Assembly (NCBI RefSeq): GCF_041154485.1
Contig: NZ_AP028669.1
Span: 2,294,001-2,358,000 of the forward strand
Source of the DNA: Variovorax sp. V93
GTDB lineage: Bacteria; Pseudomonadota; Gammaproteobacteria; Burkholderiales; Burkholderiaceae_C
Direction of reading: 5' to 3'
Length of the DNA stretch: 64,000 bases
A program made the position numbers and the translations under genes. The notes below the pieces were generated by a model. The model saw nothing but the letters and a program-made list of their open reading frames with translations. It ran no database searches and was not told the origin of the DNA. This document shows, one piece after another, positions 53,894 to 64,000 of the stretch. Each line of letters opens with the position of its first letter. Within the stretch, counting starts at the first letter, position 1.

Positions 53894-55629
53894 GCCCCTC
53901 CGACATCGACGACGCGGCCATCGTGCCGGCCCAGCCCGAATCCAAGAAAAAGAAGGCGAAGGCGGCTGTCTCCGGCCCGTCTGCGGACGCCGAAGCGGGC
54001 GTGCCCGCGGCCGAGGCTCCAAAGAAGCCGCGCGCCCCGCGCCGCAAGAAGGTCGTGGAACCGGCGGCCGGCGAGAGCGAGCCTGCGGCAACCGAAACTT
54101 CCGAATCCGCGGTCCAGGTGGCCGATGCGGCGCCTGCCGCCGCGCCGGCCGTGCCCGTCGAGCCCCTGGTGCATCGCGCGCAAGACCGCGCCGAAGAAGA
54201 TGCTCGCGCGCCTTCCTACGACGACGAAGATGAGGAAGAAGAACCCGACGAGGAAGAGGACGACCTCGACCGCGCACGCCGCGCCGCCGAGCGCGAGCAG
54301 CGCAACGCGCCGCCGCCCGAGCCGATCCGCTTCGCAGACGTCATCTCGGGCCAGTTCGACGCCGACGAAGAGAGTCCCGAAGTCCCGCCGCTCAAGCGCG
54401 TGCTGCTGCCGGAGGCCGATTCGCCCAAGCTGCACAAGGTGCTTGCGCAGGCGGGCCTGGGCTCGCGGCTCGAGATGGAAGCGCTCATTCTCCAGGGCCG
54501 CATCTCGGTGAACAACGAGCCGGCCCACATCGGCCAGCGCATCCAGTACGGCGACCAGGTCAAGATCAACGGCAAGCCGATCCGCTACCGCATCGCGCCG
54601 CCGCCGCCGCGCGTGATCGCCTACCACAAGCCGGTGGGCGAAGTCGTGACGCACGACGATCCGCAGAACCGCCCGACGGTGTTCCGCAAGCTGCCGCGCC
54701 TGCAGCAGGGCAAGTGGCAATCGGTCGGCCGGCTCGACCTGAACACAGAAGGCCTGCTGCTGTTCAGCAGCTCCGGCGACCTCGCCAACCAGCTGATGCA
54801 CCCGCGCTTCGGCCTGGAGCGCGAATACGCCGTGCGCGTGCTGGGTGCGCTCAATGCCGAGGAAAAGAAGAAGCTGCTCGAAGGCGTTCGCCTGGACGAT
54901 GGCATGGCCCAGTTCGGCACCATCGAGGAGGGCGGCGGCGAGGGCTCCAACCACTGGTACCGCGTCACCATCTCCGAGGGCCGCAACCGCGAAGTGCGGC
55001 GCCTGTTCGAATCGGTGGGCCATGCGGTCAGCCGGCTGATCCGCATCCGCTACGGCGCCATGGTGCTGCCGCGTGGCCTGAAGCGCGGCGCCTGGATGGA
55101 GCTCGACGAGCGCGACATCAACGCGCTGTTCCAGGCCTCGGGCGGCGGCGCGCCGCGTCCGCCGCAGCAGCAGCGCGGCCCGGGCCAGGACGGTGCCGGC
55201 GGCGGGCGCAACGGACGCAACAAGAAGCGGCGCGGCAACCGCAATGCCGGCGGCGGACAGCAGCAGCCGCGCGACATGCGCGATGACGGCCGCGAGGCGC
55301 CCATTCCGAGTCCGCTGGGCGACGGCCGCCCGCCGCGCGGCGGGCGTGGCAACCGCGGCGGTGGCGGCGGCAACGCCGGCATGCCGCCGCAGGGGCGCCG
55401 TGGCAACAGCAACAACCGCGGCAACCGCCAGGGCGAGGAGCGTCCGCCGAGCGGCGCGAACCAGCCCGATCCGATGAAGACCTCGCTCGGCTACATCGGC
55501 GCCGACAGCTTCTCGCGCCAGCGCAAGGAGCAGCGGCAGGGTCCGGGACGCCGCGGCGGCGGCCCGGGCGGCGGCGGCGGCTTCGGCGGCCAGGGCGGCC
55601 CCGGCGGAAACCGGCGCCGCGGGCGCTGA
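53890..55629 (+). CDS. rluB: 23S rRNA pseudouridine synthase RluB with long low-complexity extensions
   Basis: 579 residues, about twice E. coli RluB. Residues 1-175 are acidic/basic Ala- and Pro-rich low complexity, S4 domain about 179-225, RsuA-type catalytic domain with Asp283 in GRLDLNTEG and [23 protein letters not shown] elements. Residues from about 415 onward are rich in Gly, Arg, Gln and Asn, with RGG-like groups. RluB modifies U2605 of 23S rRNA in E. coli. Cotranscribed with scpB through a four-base overlap. Confidence 0.93.
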   Translation: MSPSDIDDAAIVPAQPESKKKKAKAAVSGPSADAEAGVPAAEAPKKPRAPRRKKVVEPAAGESEPAATETSESAVQVADAAPAAAPAVPVEPLVHRAQDRAEEDARAPSYDDEDEEEEPDEEEDDLDRARRAAEREQRNAPPPEPIRFADVISGQFDADEESPEVPPLKRVLLPEADSPKLHKVLAQAGLGSRLEMEALILQGRISVNNEPAHIGQRIQYGDQVKINGKPIRYRIAPPPPRVIAYHKPVGEVVTHDDPQNRPTVFRKLPRLQQGKWQSVGRLDLNTEGLLLFSSSGDLANQLMHPRFGLEREYAVRVLGALNAEEKKKLLEGVRLDDGMAQFGTIEEGGGEGSNHWYRVTISEGRNREVRRLFESVGHAVSRLIRIRYGAMVLPRGLKRGAWMELDERDINALFQASGGGAPRPPQQQRGPGQDGAGGGRNGRNKKRRGNRNAGGGQQQPRDMRDDGREAPIPSPLGDGRPPRGGRGNRGGGGGNAGMPPQGRRGNSNNRGNRQGEERPPSGANQPDPMKTSLGYIGADSFSRQRKEQRQGPGRRGGGPGGGGGFGGQGGPGGNRRRGR

Positions 55630-55690
55630 AAGCCAGTTCTCCAGCGCAGCCTTTCGCGGGGTTTTCACCAATCCCGGGGGCTGCGCCGGT

Positions 55691-55736
55691 TAAAATCAGA
55701 GGCTTTGTCGACTTACGATGCAACATGTTTGTTGCA
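55691..55736 (+). promoter_or_regulatory. ndk: candidate ndk promoter and inverted repeat
   Basis: TAAAAT (55691-55696) as -10; then TGCAACA-TGTT-TGTTGCA (55719-55736), perfect seven-base arms, positioned where it would be transcribed as a leader hairpin or act as an operator. No good -35 is evident. Confidence 0.4.
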
Positions 55737-55780
55737 ATTGTGACAAATCACTTCAAAATCAAAGCTCAGGAAGCACTTCA

Positions 55781-56206
55781 ATGGCTATCGAACGTACCCT
55801 TTCCATCATCAAGCCCGACGCCGTCGCCAAGAACGTCATCGGCAAGATCGTTTCCCGCTTCGAAGCTGCCGGCCTCAAGATCGTCGCCGCCAAGCTCGTG
55901 CACCTGTCGCGCAACGAAGCCGAGCAGTTCTACGCGGTCCACAAGGAACGTCCGTTCTTCAAGGACCTGGTCGATTTCATGATCTCCGGCCCGGTGTTCG
56001 TGCAAGTGCTCGAAGGCGAGAACGCCATCGCCAAGAACCGCGACCTGATGGGCGCCACGGACCCCAAGAAGGCGGCCCCGGGCACCATCCGCGCCGACTT
56101 CGCCGACAGCATCGATGCCAACGCCGTGCACGGTTCGGATGCGCCCGAAACCGCCGCCAACGAAGTGGCGTTCTTCTTCGCCGGCCTCAACGTCTACGCG
56201 CGCTGA
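55781..56206 (+). CDS. ndk: nucleoside diphosphate kinase
   Basis: 141 residues. Phosphohistidine His117 in [12 protein letters not shown]; the [12 protein letters not shown] start is diagnostic. It balances NTP pools by moving gamma-phosphates. The ATG at 55781 has AGGA upstream; longer frames to 55718 are ignored. First gene of the ndk-rlmN-pilW-rodZ-ispG-hisS-yfgM-bamB-der block. Confidence 0.98.
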   Translation: MAIERTLSIIKPDAVAKNVIGKIVSRFEAAGLKIVAAKLVHLSRNEAEQFYAVHKERPFFKDLVDFMISGPVFVQVLEGENAIAKNRDLMGATDPKKAAPGTIRADFADSIDANAVHGSDAPETAANEVAFFFAGLNVYAR

Positions 56207-56227
56207 AGCCGCGCGCCAGCTGATTTC

Positions 56228-57376
56228 ATGACCACGGCCAACCTGCTCGAATTCGATCTCGAGGGGCTGGCTGCGTTCTGCGAAAAGCTCGGCGAGAAAC
56301 GGTTCCGCGCCACGCAGCTGTTCCGCTGGATCCACCAGCGTGGCGCCAGCGACTTCGCCCAGATGACCGATCTGGCCAAGTCGCTGCGCGAAAAGCTCGC
56401 CACCACCGCTCGCGTCGAGGCCTTGCCGGTCATCACGCAGCACGAATCCAAGGACGGCACGATCAAGTGGCTGTTCGACGTCGGCGACGGCAATGCCGTC
56501 GAAGCCGTATTCATTCCCGAGGACGACCGCGGCACGCTGTGCGTGTCGTCCCAGGCCGGCTGCGCGGTAGGTTGCCGCTTCTGCTCCACGGGGCACCAGG
56601 GCTTCAGCCGCAACCTGAGCACGGGCGAAATCGTCGCCCAGCTCTGGTTTGCCGAACATTTCCTGCGCAAGCATCTGAAGCGCGACGACCGCGTCATCTC
56701 CAACGTGGTGATGATGGGCATGGGCGAGCCGCTGCAGAACTACACCGCGCTGGTGCCGGCGCTGCGCACCATGCTCGACGACAACGCCTACGGGCTGTCG
56801 CGCCGCCGCGTGACCGTCTCGACCTCCGGTGTCGTGCCGATGATCGATCGCCTGGGCGCCGATTGCCCGGTGGCCATGGCCGTGTCGCTGCATGCACCCA
56901 ACGATGCGCTGCGCGACGACCTCGTGCCGCTCAACCGCAAGTATCCGATCGCCGAGCTGCTCGAGGCCTGCAAGCGTTACCTGGCGCATGCGCCGCGCGA
57001 CTTCATCACCTTCGAGTACTGCATGCTCGATGGCGTCAACGACCAGCCCGAGCATGCGCGGCAGCTGGTGGAGCTCGTGCGCAGCCACAACATCTCGTGC
57101 AAGTTCAACCTGATTCCGTTCAATCCGTTTCCGGCTTCGGGGCTGCTGCGTTCGCCGCAGCCGCGGGTCCTGGCCTTTGCCAGGGCGCTGAGCGAGGCTG
57201 GCCTCGTGACCACCGTGCGCAAGACGCGCGGCGACGACATCGATGCGGCCTGCGGACAACTGGCCGGCGACGTCAAGGACCGTACGCGCGCGGCCGAACG
57301 CATGGCCCAGCGCCGAGTCTCCGAGCGCACCGTTGTTCTGCATCCGGTTCGCAAGACCGCCCCCCAGGAGCATTGA
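56228..57376 (+). CDS. rlmN: 23S rRNA/tRNA adenine-C2 methyltransferase RlmN
   Basis: 382 residues. Radical-SAM enzyme with cluster ligands Cys112, Cys116 and Cys119 ([13 protein letters not shown]), and the second catalytic cysteine in the late [12 protein letters not shown] segment. It methylates A2503 of 23S rRNA and A37 of some tRNAs. It follows ndk by 21 bases. Confidence 0.97.
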   Translation: MTTANLLEFDLEGLAAFCEKLGEKRFRATQLFRWIHQRGASDFAQMTDLAKSLREKLATTARVEALPVITQHESKDGTIKWLFDVGDGNAVEAVFIPEDDRGTLCVSSQAGCAVGCRFCSTGHQGFSRNLSTGEIVAQLWFAEHFLRKHLKRDDRVISNVVMMGMGEPLQNYTALVPALRTMLDDNAYGLSRRRVTVSTSGVVPMIDRLGADCPVAMAVSLHAPNDALRDDLVPLNRKYPIAELLEACKRYLAHAPRDFITFEYCMLDGVNDQPEHARQLVELVRSHNISCKFNLIPFNPFPASGLLRSPQPRVLAFARALSEAGLVTTVRKTRGDDIDAACGQLAGDVKDRTRAAERMAQRRVSERTVVLHPVRKTAPQEH

Positions 57377-57380
57377 CCTA

Positions 57381-58235
57381 ATGAGGATGGCCTTTCCGAT
57401 GACGACCGCGAGCGCGCAGCGGCTTCTGGCTGCAAGCTTTGCCGGCGTCGCCGCGGCGTTTCTGCTTGCGGGCTGTGTCAACACGCGAACCACCACCACC
57501 AGCCTGGCCGACACCAGTTCGGGCAAGGGTGCCGAGATCGTGACCGAGTCCGACGAGAGCAGCCGGCAGCGCCGCGCGCGCCTTCGCATGGAGCTCGCGG
57601 CCGGCTACTTCGAGCAAGGCCAGACCACCGTGGCGCTCGACGAGATCAAGCAAGCGCTGGTCGCCGATCCCAACTACGCAGACGCCTACAACCTGCGCGG
57701 CCTGGTCTACATGCGCCTGGAAGACCCCGGGCTGGCGGAAGACAGCTTCCGCCGTGCCATTGCCATCAATCCGCGCGATCCCAACACGCGCCACAACTAT
57801 GGCTGGCTGCTGTGCCAGCAGAACCGCTATGGCGACGCAGCCCAGCAGTTCACCGAGGCCCTGGCGATGCCGAGCTACACCGACCGCCCCAAGACGCTGA
57901 TGACCCAGGGCGTCTGCCAGCTCAGGGCGGGCCAGCGTGCCGAGGCGGAGCGCAGCCTCATGAAGGCCTACGAGATCGACGCCGGAAATCCGGTGGTCGG
58001 ATTCAACCTGGCCTCGCTGCTGGCGCAGCGCGAGGAGTGGTCGCGTGCGCAGTTCTACATCCGCCGCGTCAACAACAGCCCTTCGGCCAGCGCCGAGACG
58101 CTCTGGCTCGGCATCAAGATCGAACGACGGCTCAACAACCGCGAAGCAGTGGCGCAGTTGGGAGGGCAACTGCAGCGGCGCTTCCCGCAGTCCCGGGAGG
58201 CAATAGCGTACGAGCGCGGGAATTTCAATGACTGA
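57381..58235 (+). CDS. pilW: type IV pilus biogenesis lipoprotein PilW/PilF
   Basis: 284 residues from the ATG at 57381 with AGGAG upstream. Lipobox LLAGC with Cys32, then about six TPR motifs (for example VALDEIKQALVADPNYADAY). PilF/PilW pilotins bring the secretin PilQ to the outer membrane. The rest of the pil genes are elsewhere; this position between rlmN and rodZ is conserved in gamma- and betaproteobacteria. The end overlaps the next gene by eight bases. Confidence 0.92.
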   Translation: MRMAFPMTTASAQRLLAASFAGVAAAFLLAGCVNTRTTTTSLADTSSGKGAEIVTESDESSRQRRARLRMELAAGYFEQGQTTVALDEIKQALVADPNYADAYNLRGLVYMRLEDPGLAEDSFRRAIAINPRDPNTRHNYGWLLCQQNRYGDAAQQFTEALAMPSYTDRPKTLMTQGVCQLRAGQRAEAERSLMKAYEIDAGNPVVGFNLASLLAQREEWSRAQFYIRRVNNSPSASAETLWLGIKIERRLNNREAVAQLGGQLQRRFPQSREAIAYERGNFND

Positions 58236-59192
58236 ACGGGTTTCGGAGTTCGGCACTTCCGCGGCACTGCCGCTCGGGGAAGGCGACATCACGCACAAGA
58301 CAGCCGGCGACATGCTCCGCGAAGCGCGCGAGGCGCACGGCCTGCACATCGAAATGGTGGCCGCGGCGCTCAAGGTGCCGCCGCAGAAGCTCATTGCACT
58401 CGAGGCGGACGACATCGCTTCGCTGCCCGACCCGGTCTTTGCGCGGGCCCTGGCCAGCAGTGTCTGCCGAGCCCTGCGCATCGATCCCGGTCCGGTGCTC
58501 GCAAAGCTGCCGGGCGCGCAGCGTGCGGCGCTGGCCGATGCCGACCGCACGCTCAAGGGCAATATCGTTTCCGGAACGCCGCGCTGGAATGGCGGGCGCT
58601 CCAGCGGGCTTCCGTCGCGCGCGTTGCTGACGGTGGTGGGGCTGCTGCTGGTTGGCGCGGCCGTGCTGTTCTGGCTGCCCCAGTCGGTGTTCGACCAGGT
58701 CGGGGCCTCGGTGTCGCGCTGGACATCGCGTGGCGATGGCGACACCAGTGCTGCGGCCGAGGCACCGGCGGCTGCGCCGGCTTCGGGCGGACCGTCCGTC
58801 GTGGTCGAGAACGCGCCGGTGTCGCCGGTGGTCCCCCCGACATCGGCTGCACCCGCGGCGCCGGGCGCGCCCTCCGCGGCAGCTCCGCCGGCGGGCAGCG
58901 CGACCGCTGTGGCAGCGGCTTCGCCTGCTGCCGTTGCCGCGGCACCTGCCAGCAGCCAGCAGCTGGTCTTCGTCGCGCGCGAGGAATGCTGGATCACCGT
59001 CACCGAAGCCGGCGGCAAGCAGCTGCTGCGCCGCAGCCTGCAGGCTGGCGAAACGGTGGCGTTGTCGGGAACGCTGCCGCTGTCGGTGGTGGTGGGGCGT
59101 GCATCGGCGGTCGATGTGCAGGTGCACGGAAAGCCCTACGATCTGAAGCCTGTCACGCGCGGCGGCGGCGTGGCGCGTTTCGAGGTGAAATC

Positions 59193-59196
<4 letters not shown>
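58228..59196 (+). CDS. rodZ: RodZ-like helix-turn-helix membrane protein
   Basis: 322 residues. N-terminal Xre-type HTH (about 28-95), one membrane helix (about 131-150), a Pro/Ala-rich linker to about 245, and the periplasmic DUF4115 domain to the end. In E. coli RodZ links MreB to the cell-wall elongation machinery. Its neighbours pilW and ispG are the usual ones. Overlaps ispG by a GTGA. Confidence 0.92.
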
Positions 59197-60473
<1,277 letters not shown>

Positions 60474-60485
60474 CCACTTTCTCCC

Positions 60486-61808
60486 ATGGCTGACAAGATC
60501 AATGCCGTCAAAGGCATGAACGACATATTGCCGGCGAGCGTGCCGCGCATCGACCGCCTGCCCGATTCGGCCCTCTGGTCGTGGTTCGAGCAGACGGTGC
60601 GCGGGCTCCTGGCCCGCTACGGCTACCAGTACATGCTGACGCCGGTGGTCGAGCCCACGGCGCTGTTCGTGCGCGGACTGGGCGAGGTGACCGACATCGT
60701 CGAGAAGGAGATGTACTCCTTCACCGATGCGATGAACGGCGACAAGCTCACGCTTCGGCCCGAGGCCACCGCCGGCATCGTGCGTGCCATGGTCGAGCAC
60801 AACGCGCTCTACAACGGCCCGCTGCGCCTGTGGACGATGGGGCCGATGTTCCGCCACGAGCGTCCCCAGAAGGGGCGCTACCGCCAGTTCCACCAGCTCG
60901 ACGTCGAGGCGCTGGGCTTTCCCGGCCCGGACGTGGACGCCGAGCTGATCCTCATGGTGCGGGCGCTGTGGCGCGAGCTCGGGCTGGTGGAGGGCGAGCA
61001 CGTGCGCCTGGAGATCAACAGCCTGGGCCAGCCGGCCGAACGCCAGGCGCACCGCGAAGCGCTGATCCGCCATTTCGAGGCGCATGCCGACGTGCTCGAT
61101 GCCGACGCGCAGCGGCGCCTGCACAGCAATCCGCTGCGTATCCTCGATACCAAGAATCCCGCCATGCAGGCAGTGGTGGAGGCCGCCCCCCAGCTGATGG
61201 ACTTCCTCGGCGAGGAGTCGCGCGCGCACTTCGATGCGGTGCGTGCCGTGCTCGACGCCGCGGGGCTGGCCTACCGCGTCAACCCGCGCCTGGTGCGCGG
61301 GATGGACTATTACAACCTGACGGTCTTCGAGTGGGTCACCGACCAGCTCGGCTCTCAGGGCACCGTCTGCGGAGGAGGGCGCTATGACGGCCTCATCGGA
61401 CAGATGGGCGGCAAGCCTGCACCGGCCGTCGGCTTCGGCTTGGGCATCGAGCGGCTGCTGCTGCTGATCCAGGAACTCCGCCTGCCGGTGCCCGCCGCGG
61501 CGCCCGCGGCCTACGCGGTCGTCCCGGTGGCGGCCGCGCTGCCGCAGGTCATGGCCGTGCTCGAGCAGTTGCGCGCCGCCGGGGTCAGCGTGCTGCAGCA
61601 TGCTGGCGGCGGCAGCATGAAGGCGCAGTTCAAGAAGGCCGACGCGAGCGGAGCGCGCTATGCGCTGATCTTTGGCGAAGACGAGCTGTCGCGTGGCGAA
61701 GTCACCATCAAATCGCTGCGCGAGGGCGGCGCTGAACAGGTGGCGCGGCCGCTCGCCGAGGTGGCCACCTGGGCCGCCACCCTACAATCGCCGGCTTCCA
61801 ACATCTGA
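60486..61808 (+). CDS. hisS: histidyl-tRNA synthetase
   Basis: 440 residues. Class II synthetase: motif 2 region [19 protein letters not shown], the histidine-A loop [15 protein letters not shown], motif 3 [12 protein letters not shown] and the C-terminal anticodon-binding domain (about 330-430). It charges tRNA-His. It is located between ispG and yfgM as in E. coli. Confidence 0.97.
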   Translation: MADKINAVKGMNDILPASVPRIDRLPDSALWSWFEQTVRGLLARYGYQYMLTPVVEPTALFVRGLGEVTDIVEKEMYSFTDAMNGDKLTLRPEATAGIVRAMVEHNALYNGPLRLWTMGPMFRHERPQKGRYRQFHQLDVEALGFPGPDVDAELILMVRALWRELGLVEGEHVRLEINSLGQPAERQAHREALIRHFEAHADVLDADAQRRLHSNPLRILDTKNPAMQAVVEAAPQLMDFLGEESRAHFDAVRAVLDAAGLAYRVNPRLVRGMDYYNLTVFEWVTDQLGSQGTVCGGGRYDGLIGQMGGKPAPAVGFGLGIERLLLLIQELRLPVPAAAPAAYAVVPVAAALPQVMAVLEQLRAAGVSVLQHAGGGSMKAQFKKADASGARYALIFGEDELSRGEVTIKSLREGGAEQVARPLAEVATWAATLQSPASNI

Positions 61809-61813
61809 CACGC

Positions 61814-62506
61814 ATGGCAACCCATCTCGATCTCGACGAACAGGAACAGCTCGACCAGCTCAAGCATTTCTGGAACACCTACGGCACCCTGATCACCTGG
61901 GTGGTGTTGCTCGTGGCCGGGGCCTTCGTGGCCTGGAACGGCTGGCAGTATTTCCAGCGCAACAAGGCGGCGCAGGCCGCGGCGCTCTACGACGAGGTCG
62001 AGCGCAGCACGCAGTCCGGCGACGTGGAACGCATCCAGCGCGTGCTGGGCGACATGAAGGAACGCTTCGCCGGCACCGCCTATGCGCAGCAGGCTGGCCT
62101 GCTGGCCGCCAAGGCGCTGTACGAGAAGGGCAAGCTCGAGGCCTCGCAGGCGGCACTCGGCTGGGTTGCGCAAAGCGCGGTCGATCCGGGCTACAAGGCC
62201 GTTGCCAAGCTTCGGCTGGCAGCCGAGCTGCTCGACAGCAAGTCCTACGACGAAGCGCTCAAGCAGCTCTCGGGCGACGTGCCCAAGGAGTTCGAGCCGC
62301 TCGTGGCCGATCGCAAGGGCGACATCTACATGGCCCAGGGCAAGCGCGCCGAAGCGCAGGCCGAATACCGCAAGGCCTGGACCGGCCTTGGCACGGCGTC
62401 CGATTACCGGCGCCTGGTCGAATTCAAGCTCAACGCCGCCGGCGTCGATCCGAAGAGCCTGGCACCTGTGATCACGGTCACGCCGGCAGCCCCCAAAAAT
62501 TCCTGA
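61814..62506 (+). CDS. yfgM: YfgM-like TPR membrane protein
   Basis: 230 residues. Short cytoplasmic N-terminus, one membrane helix (about 22-45), and a periplasmic part with TPR-like helices (from about 70). E. coli YfgM associates with the SecYEG translocon and PpiD. It is placed next to bamB, a common gammaproteobacterial arrangement. Confidence 0.93.
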   Translation: MATHLDLDEQEQLDQLKHFWNTYGTLITWVVLLVAGAFVAWNGWQYFQRNKAAQAAALYDEVERSTQSGDVERIQRVLGDMKERFAGTAYAQQAGLLAAKALYEKGKLEASQAALGWVAQSAVDPGYKAVAKLRLAAELLDSKSYDEALKQLSGDVPKEFEPLVADRKGDIYMAQGKRAEAQAEYRKAWTGLGTASDYRRLVEFKLNAAGVDPKSLAPVITVTPAAPKNS

Positions 62507-62513
62507 TCGCACT

Positions 62514-63656
62514 ATGAATTTCAAGCGTTTCATGCCTGAGTCGTCCGTCCTGCGTGCAGGTTCGGCCATTGTCCTGGCCGCGATGCTGGCAGCCTGCTCG
62601 GGCACCAGCAAGCCCAAGCCGGCCGAACTGCCCGCCAACCCCGCGTTGTTCGGCGTGCGCCAGGCCTGGAGCGTGCGCATCCCGGCCGTGGGCTTCCCGC
62701 TGGCCACCGACGTCAGCGGCGACATCGTCACCGTGGCCGGCAGCGACGGCACCGTGGTGGCCATCGACGCCCGTGCCGGCCGCGAAAGCTGGCGCGCGAA
62801 CGCGGGCGCCAAGCTCGCAGCCGGCGTCGGCAGCGACGGTTCGCTGGCCGCGGTGGTCACCACCGACAACGAACTCGTGGCCATCGAAGGCGGCAAGGTC
62901 CTGTGGAAGCAGCGGCTCTCGGCCCAGGCCTTTACCGCACCGCTGGTGGCCGGCCGCCGCGTCTTCGTGCAGACCGCCGACCGCAGCATCAGCGCCTGGG
63001 ATGGCCAGAGCGGCCGCCGCCTCTGGCTGCAGCAGCGCACGGCGGAAAACCTCGTGCTCAAGAAGTCGGGCGTGCTGATCGCCGTGGGCGATACGCTGAT
63101 CTCGGGCATCGGCGGCCGGCTGGTCGGCATCAACCCGGCCAACGGCACCTCGCGCTGGGAAGCGCCCATTGCCGCGCCGCGCGGCACCAACGACGTGGAG
63201 CGCCTGGTCGACCTGACCGGCAGCGTGAGCCGCGTCGGCGACACGGTGTGCGCGCGTGCCTACTACGCCAACGTCGGCTGCGTCGACACCTTGCGCGGCC
63301 AGTTGCTCTGGAGCAAGCCTGCGGTGGGCGCCGAGGGCGTCAGCGGCGACGAGGGCTTCGTCTACGGCACCGAGTCCGACGGCAGCGTCGTGGCCTGGCG
63401 CCGCGCCGATGGCGAGCGGGCCTGGCAGTCGACCCGCTTCAAGAACCGCGTCCTGACCGGGCCGCTCGCGGTGGGCCGCTCGCTGGTGATCGGCGAGGAC
63501 AACGGAACGCTGCACTTCGTCTCGCGCGAAGACGGTGCGCTTCTCAATCGCGTCACGCCCGATGGCTCCGCCATTGGCGTCACCCCGGTGATGGCCGGCA
63601 ACACGGTGGTCGTGGTGACCGCCAACGGCGGTGTGTTTGGATATCGCCCTGAATAA
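62514..63656 (+). CDS. bamB: outer membrane assembly lipoprotein BamB
   Basis: 380 residues. Lipobox with Cys28 (LAAC), then an eight-bladed PQQ-type beta-propeller (repeats such as VVAIDARAGRESWRA and GRLVGINPANGTSRWEA). BamB is a non-essential subunit of the BAM complex and supports folding of many outer-membrane proteins. A second bam gene, bamD, lies at 51.1 kb in this window. Confidence 0.95.
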   Translation: MNFKRFMPESSVLRAGSAIVLAAMLAACSGTSKPKPAELPANPALFGVRQAWSVRIPAVGFPLATDVSGDIVTVAGSDGTVVAIDARAGRESWRANAGAKLAAGVGSDGSLAAVVTTDNELVAIEGGKVLWKQRLSAQAFTAPLVAGRRVFVQTADRSISAWDGQSGRRLWLQQRTAENLVLKKSGVLIAVGDTLISGIGGRLVGINPANGTSRWEAPIAAPRGTNDVERLVDLTGSVSRVGDTVCARAYYANVGCVDTLRGQLLWSKPAVGAEGVSGDEGFVYGTESDGSVVAWRRADGERAWQSTRFKNRVLTGPLAVGRSLVIGEDNGTLHFVSREDGALLNRVTPDGSAIGVTPVMAGNTVVVVTANGGVFGYRPE

Positions 63657-63704
63657 CTCTTTGCAAGGCCCGACCATGAAAACCGCGCCCCTGAAAGGCC
63701 GGCC

Positions 63705-64000
63705 ATGAAGCCGGTCGTGGCCCTGGTCGGGCGGCCCAACGTCGGCAAGTCGACCCTCTTCAACCGCCTGACGCAGACGCGCGACGCCATCGTCGCCGAC
63801 TTTGCCGGACTCACGCGCGACCGCCACTATGGCAACGGCCGCCTGGGCAAGCACGAGTTCATCGTGATCGACACCGGCGGCTTCGAGCCCGATGCGGGCA
63901 GCGGCATCTACAAGGAAATGGCCAAGCAGACGCGGCAGGCCGTGGCCGAGGCCGATGTCGTGATCTTCGTGGTCGATGCGCGCGAAGGCCTTTCGGCGCA
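63705..64000 (+). CDS. der: ribosome-associated GTPase Der/EngA, N-terminal part (cut by window end)
   Basis: The first 98 codons are in the window. Walker [10 protein letters not shown] and the switch II DTGGF of the first GTPase domain are visible (residues about 9-60). Der has two tandem GTPase domains and matures the 50S subunit. The ATG at 63705 has AAGG 12 bases upstream; a ten-codon upstream frame ends in an ATGA overlap with this start. Confidence 0.95.
   Translation, partial: MKPVVALVGRPNVGKSTLFNRLTQTRDAIVADFAGLTRDRHYGNGRLGKHEFIVIDTGGFEPDAGSGIYKEMAKQTRQAVAEADVVIFVVDAREGLSA

Overview
The window is a stretch of bacterial chromosome with about 65-70% GC and tightly packed genes. Gene content and order point to a betaproteobacterium of the Comamonadaceae, most like Variovorax. 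The supporting features are an isc cluster running iscR-S-U-A-hscB-hscA-fdx into dnaQ, a pyruvate dehydrogenase E3 that carries its own lipoyl domain, a PHB depolymerase, a sucA-odhB-odhL-zapE block, a ndk-rlmN-pilW-rodZ-ispG-hisS-yfgM-bamB-der block, and a betaproteobacterial proteasome homologue. I assign the family with confidence and the genus tentatively. There is no insertion sequence, prophage, integron or CRISPR array; this is core genome.

Layout. 1-6 kb: the end of the propionyl-CoA carboxylase biotin subunit, biotin synthase, a VOC protein, an Lrp-type regulator, a DMT exporter, and a minus-strand unit of PHB depolymerase, RnfB-like ferredoxin and LysE-type exporter. 6-9.6 kb: aromatic aminotransferase divergent from uvrB. 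9.6-16.2 kb: the iron-sulfur assembly cluster, dnaQ and tRNA-Val(CAC). 16.3-24.4 kb: a small proline-rich ORF, an FAD oxidoreductase, a YqjD/YqjE membrane pair, pyrD, rpiA, a glutaredoxin-like protein, oligopeptidase A and folD. 24.4-34.7 kb: a FixL/FixJ-like two-component pair divergent from the pyruvate dehydrogenase operon (aceE, aceF, proteasome homologue, lpdA). 34.7-40.3 kb: an NlpC/P60 peptidase, a PQQ-type sugar dehydrogenase, a lipoprotein hydrolase, an isochorismatase-like protein and propionyl-CoA synthetase. 40.4-47.9 kb: the 2-oxoglutarate dehydrogenase operon, zapE and a secreted coiled-coil protein. 47.9-55.6 kb: a PP2C phosphatase, a DUF465 protein, a DinG/YoaA helicase, bamD divergent from rluD, scpB and rluB. 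55.8-64 kb: the ndk-to-der block, with der cut by the window end.

How the genes fit together. Central carbon flow dominates: both 2-oxoacid dehydrogenase complexes, propionyl-CoA activation and carboxylation, biotin supply for the carboxylase, and PHB mobilisation. Iron-sulfur assembly serves several FeS proteins encoded here (BioB, IspG, RlmN, the helicase, the RnfB-like protein).

The most notable observation is a proteasome-like Ntn hydrolase (BPH family) fused into the pyruvate dehydrogenase operon by ATGA start/stop overlaps on both sides, between E2 and E3. The family is known; the context suggests a role for this poorly understood peptidase. Other leads are an Isc operon split by an internal terminator and a repeat-derived hairpin that buries the hscA ribosome site, a switch-like 5' UTR before sucA, a probably leaderless NlpC/P60 gene, a PHB depolymerase with a PhaM-like basic tail, and a YqjE-YqjK fusion.
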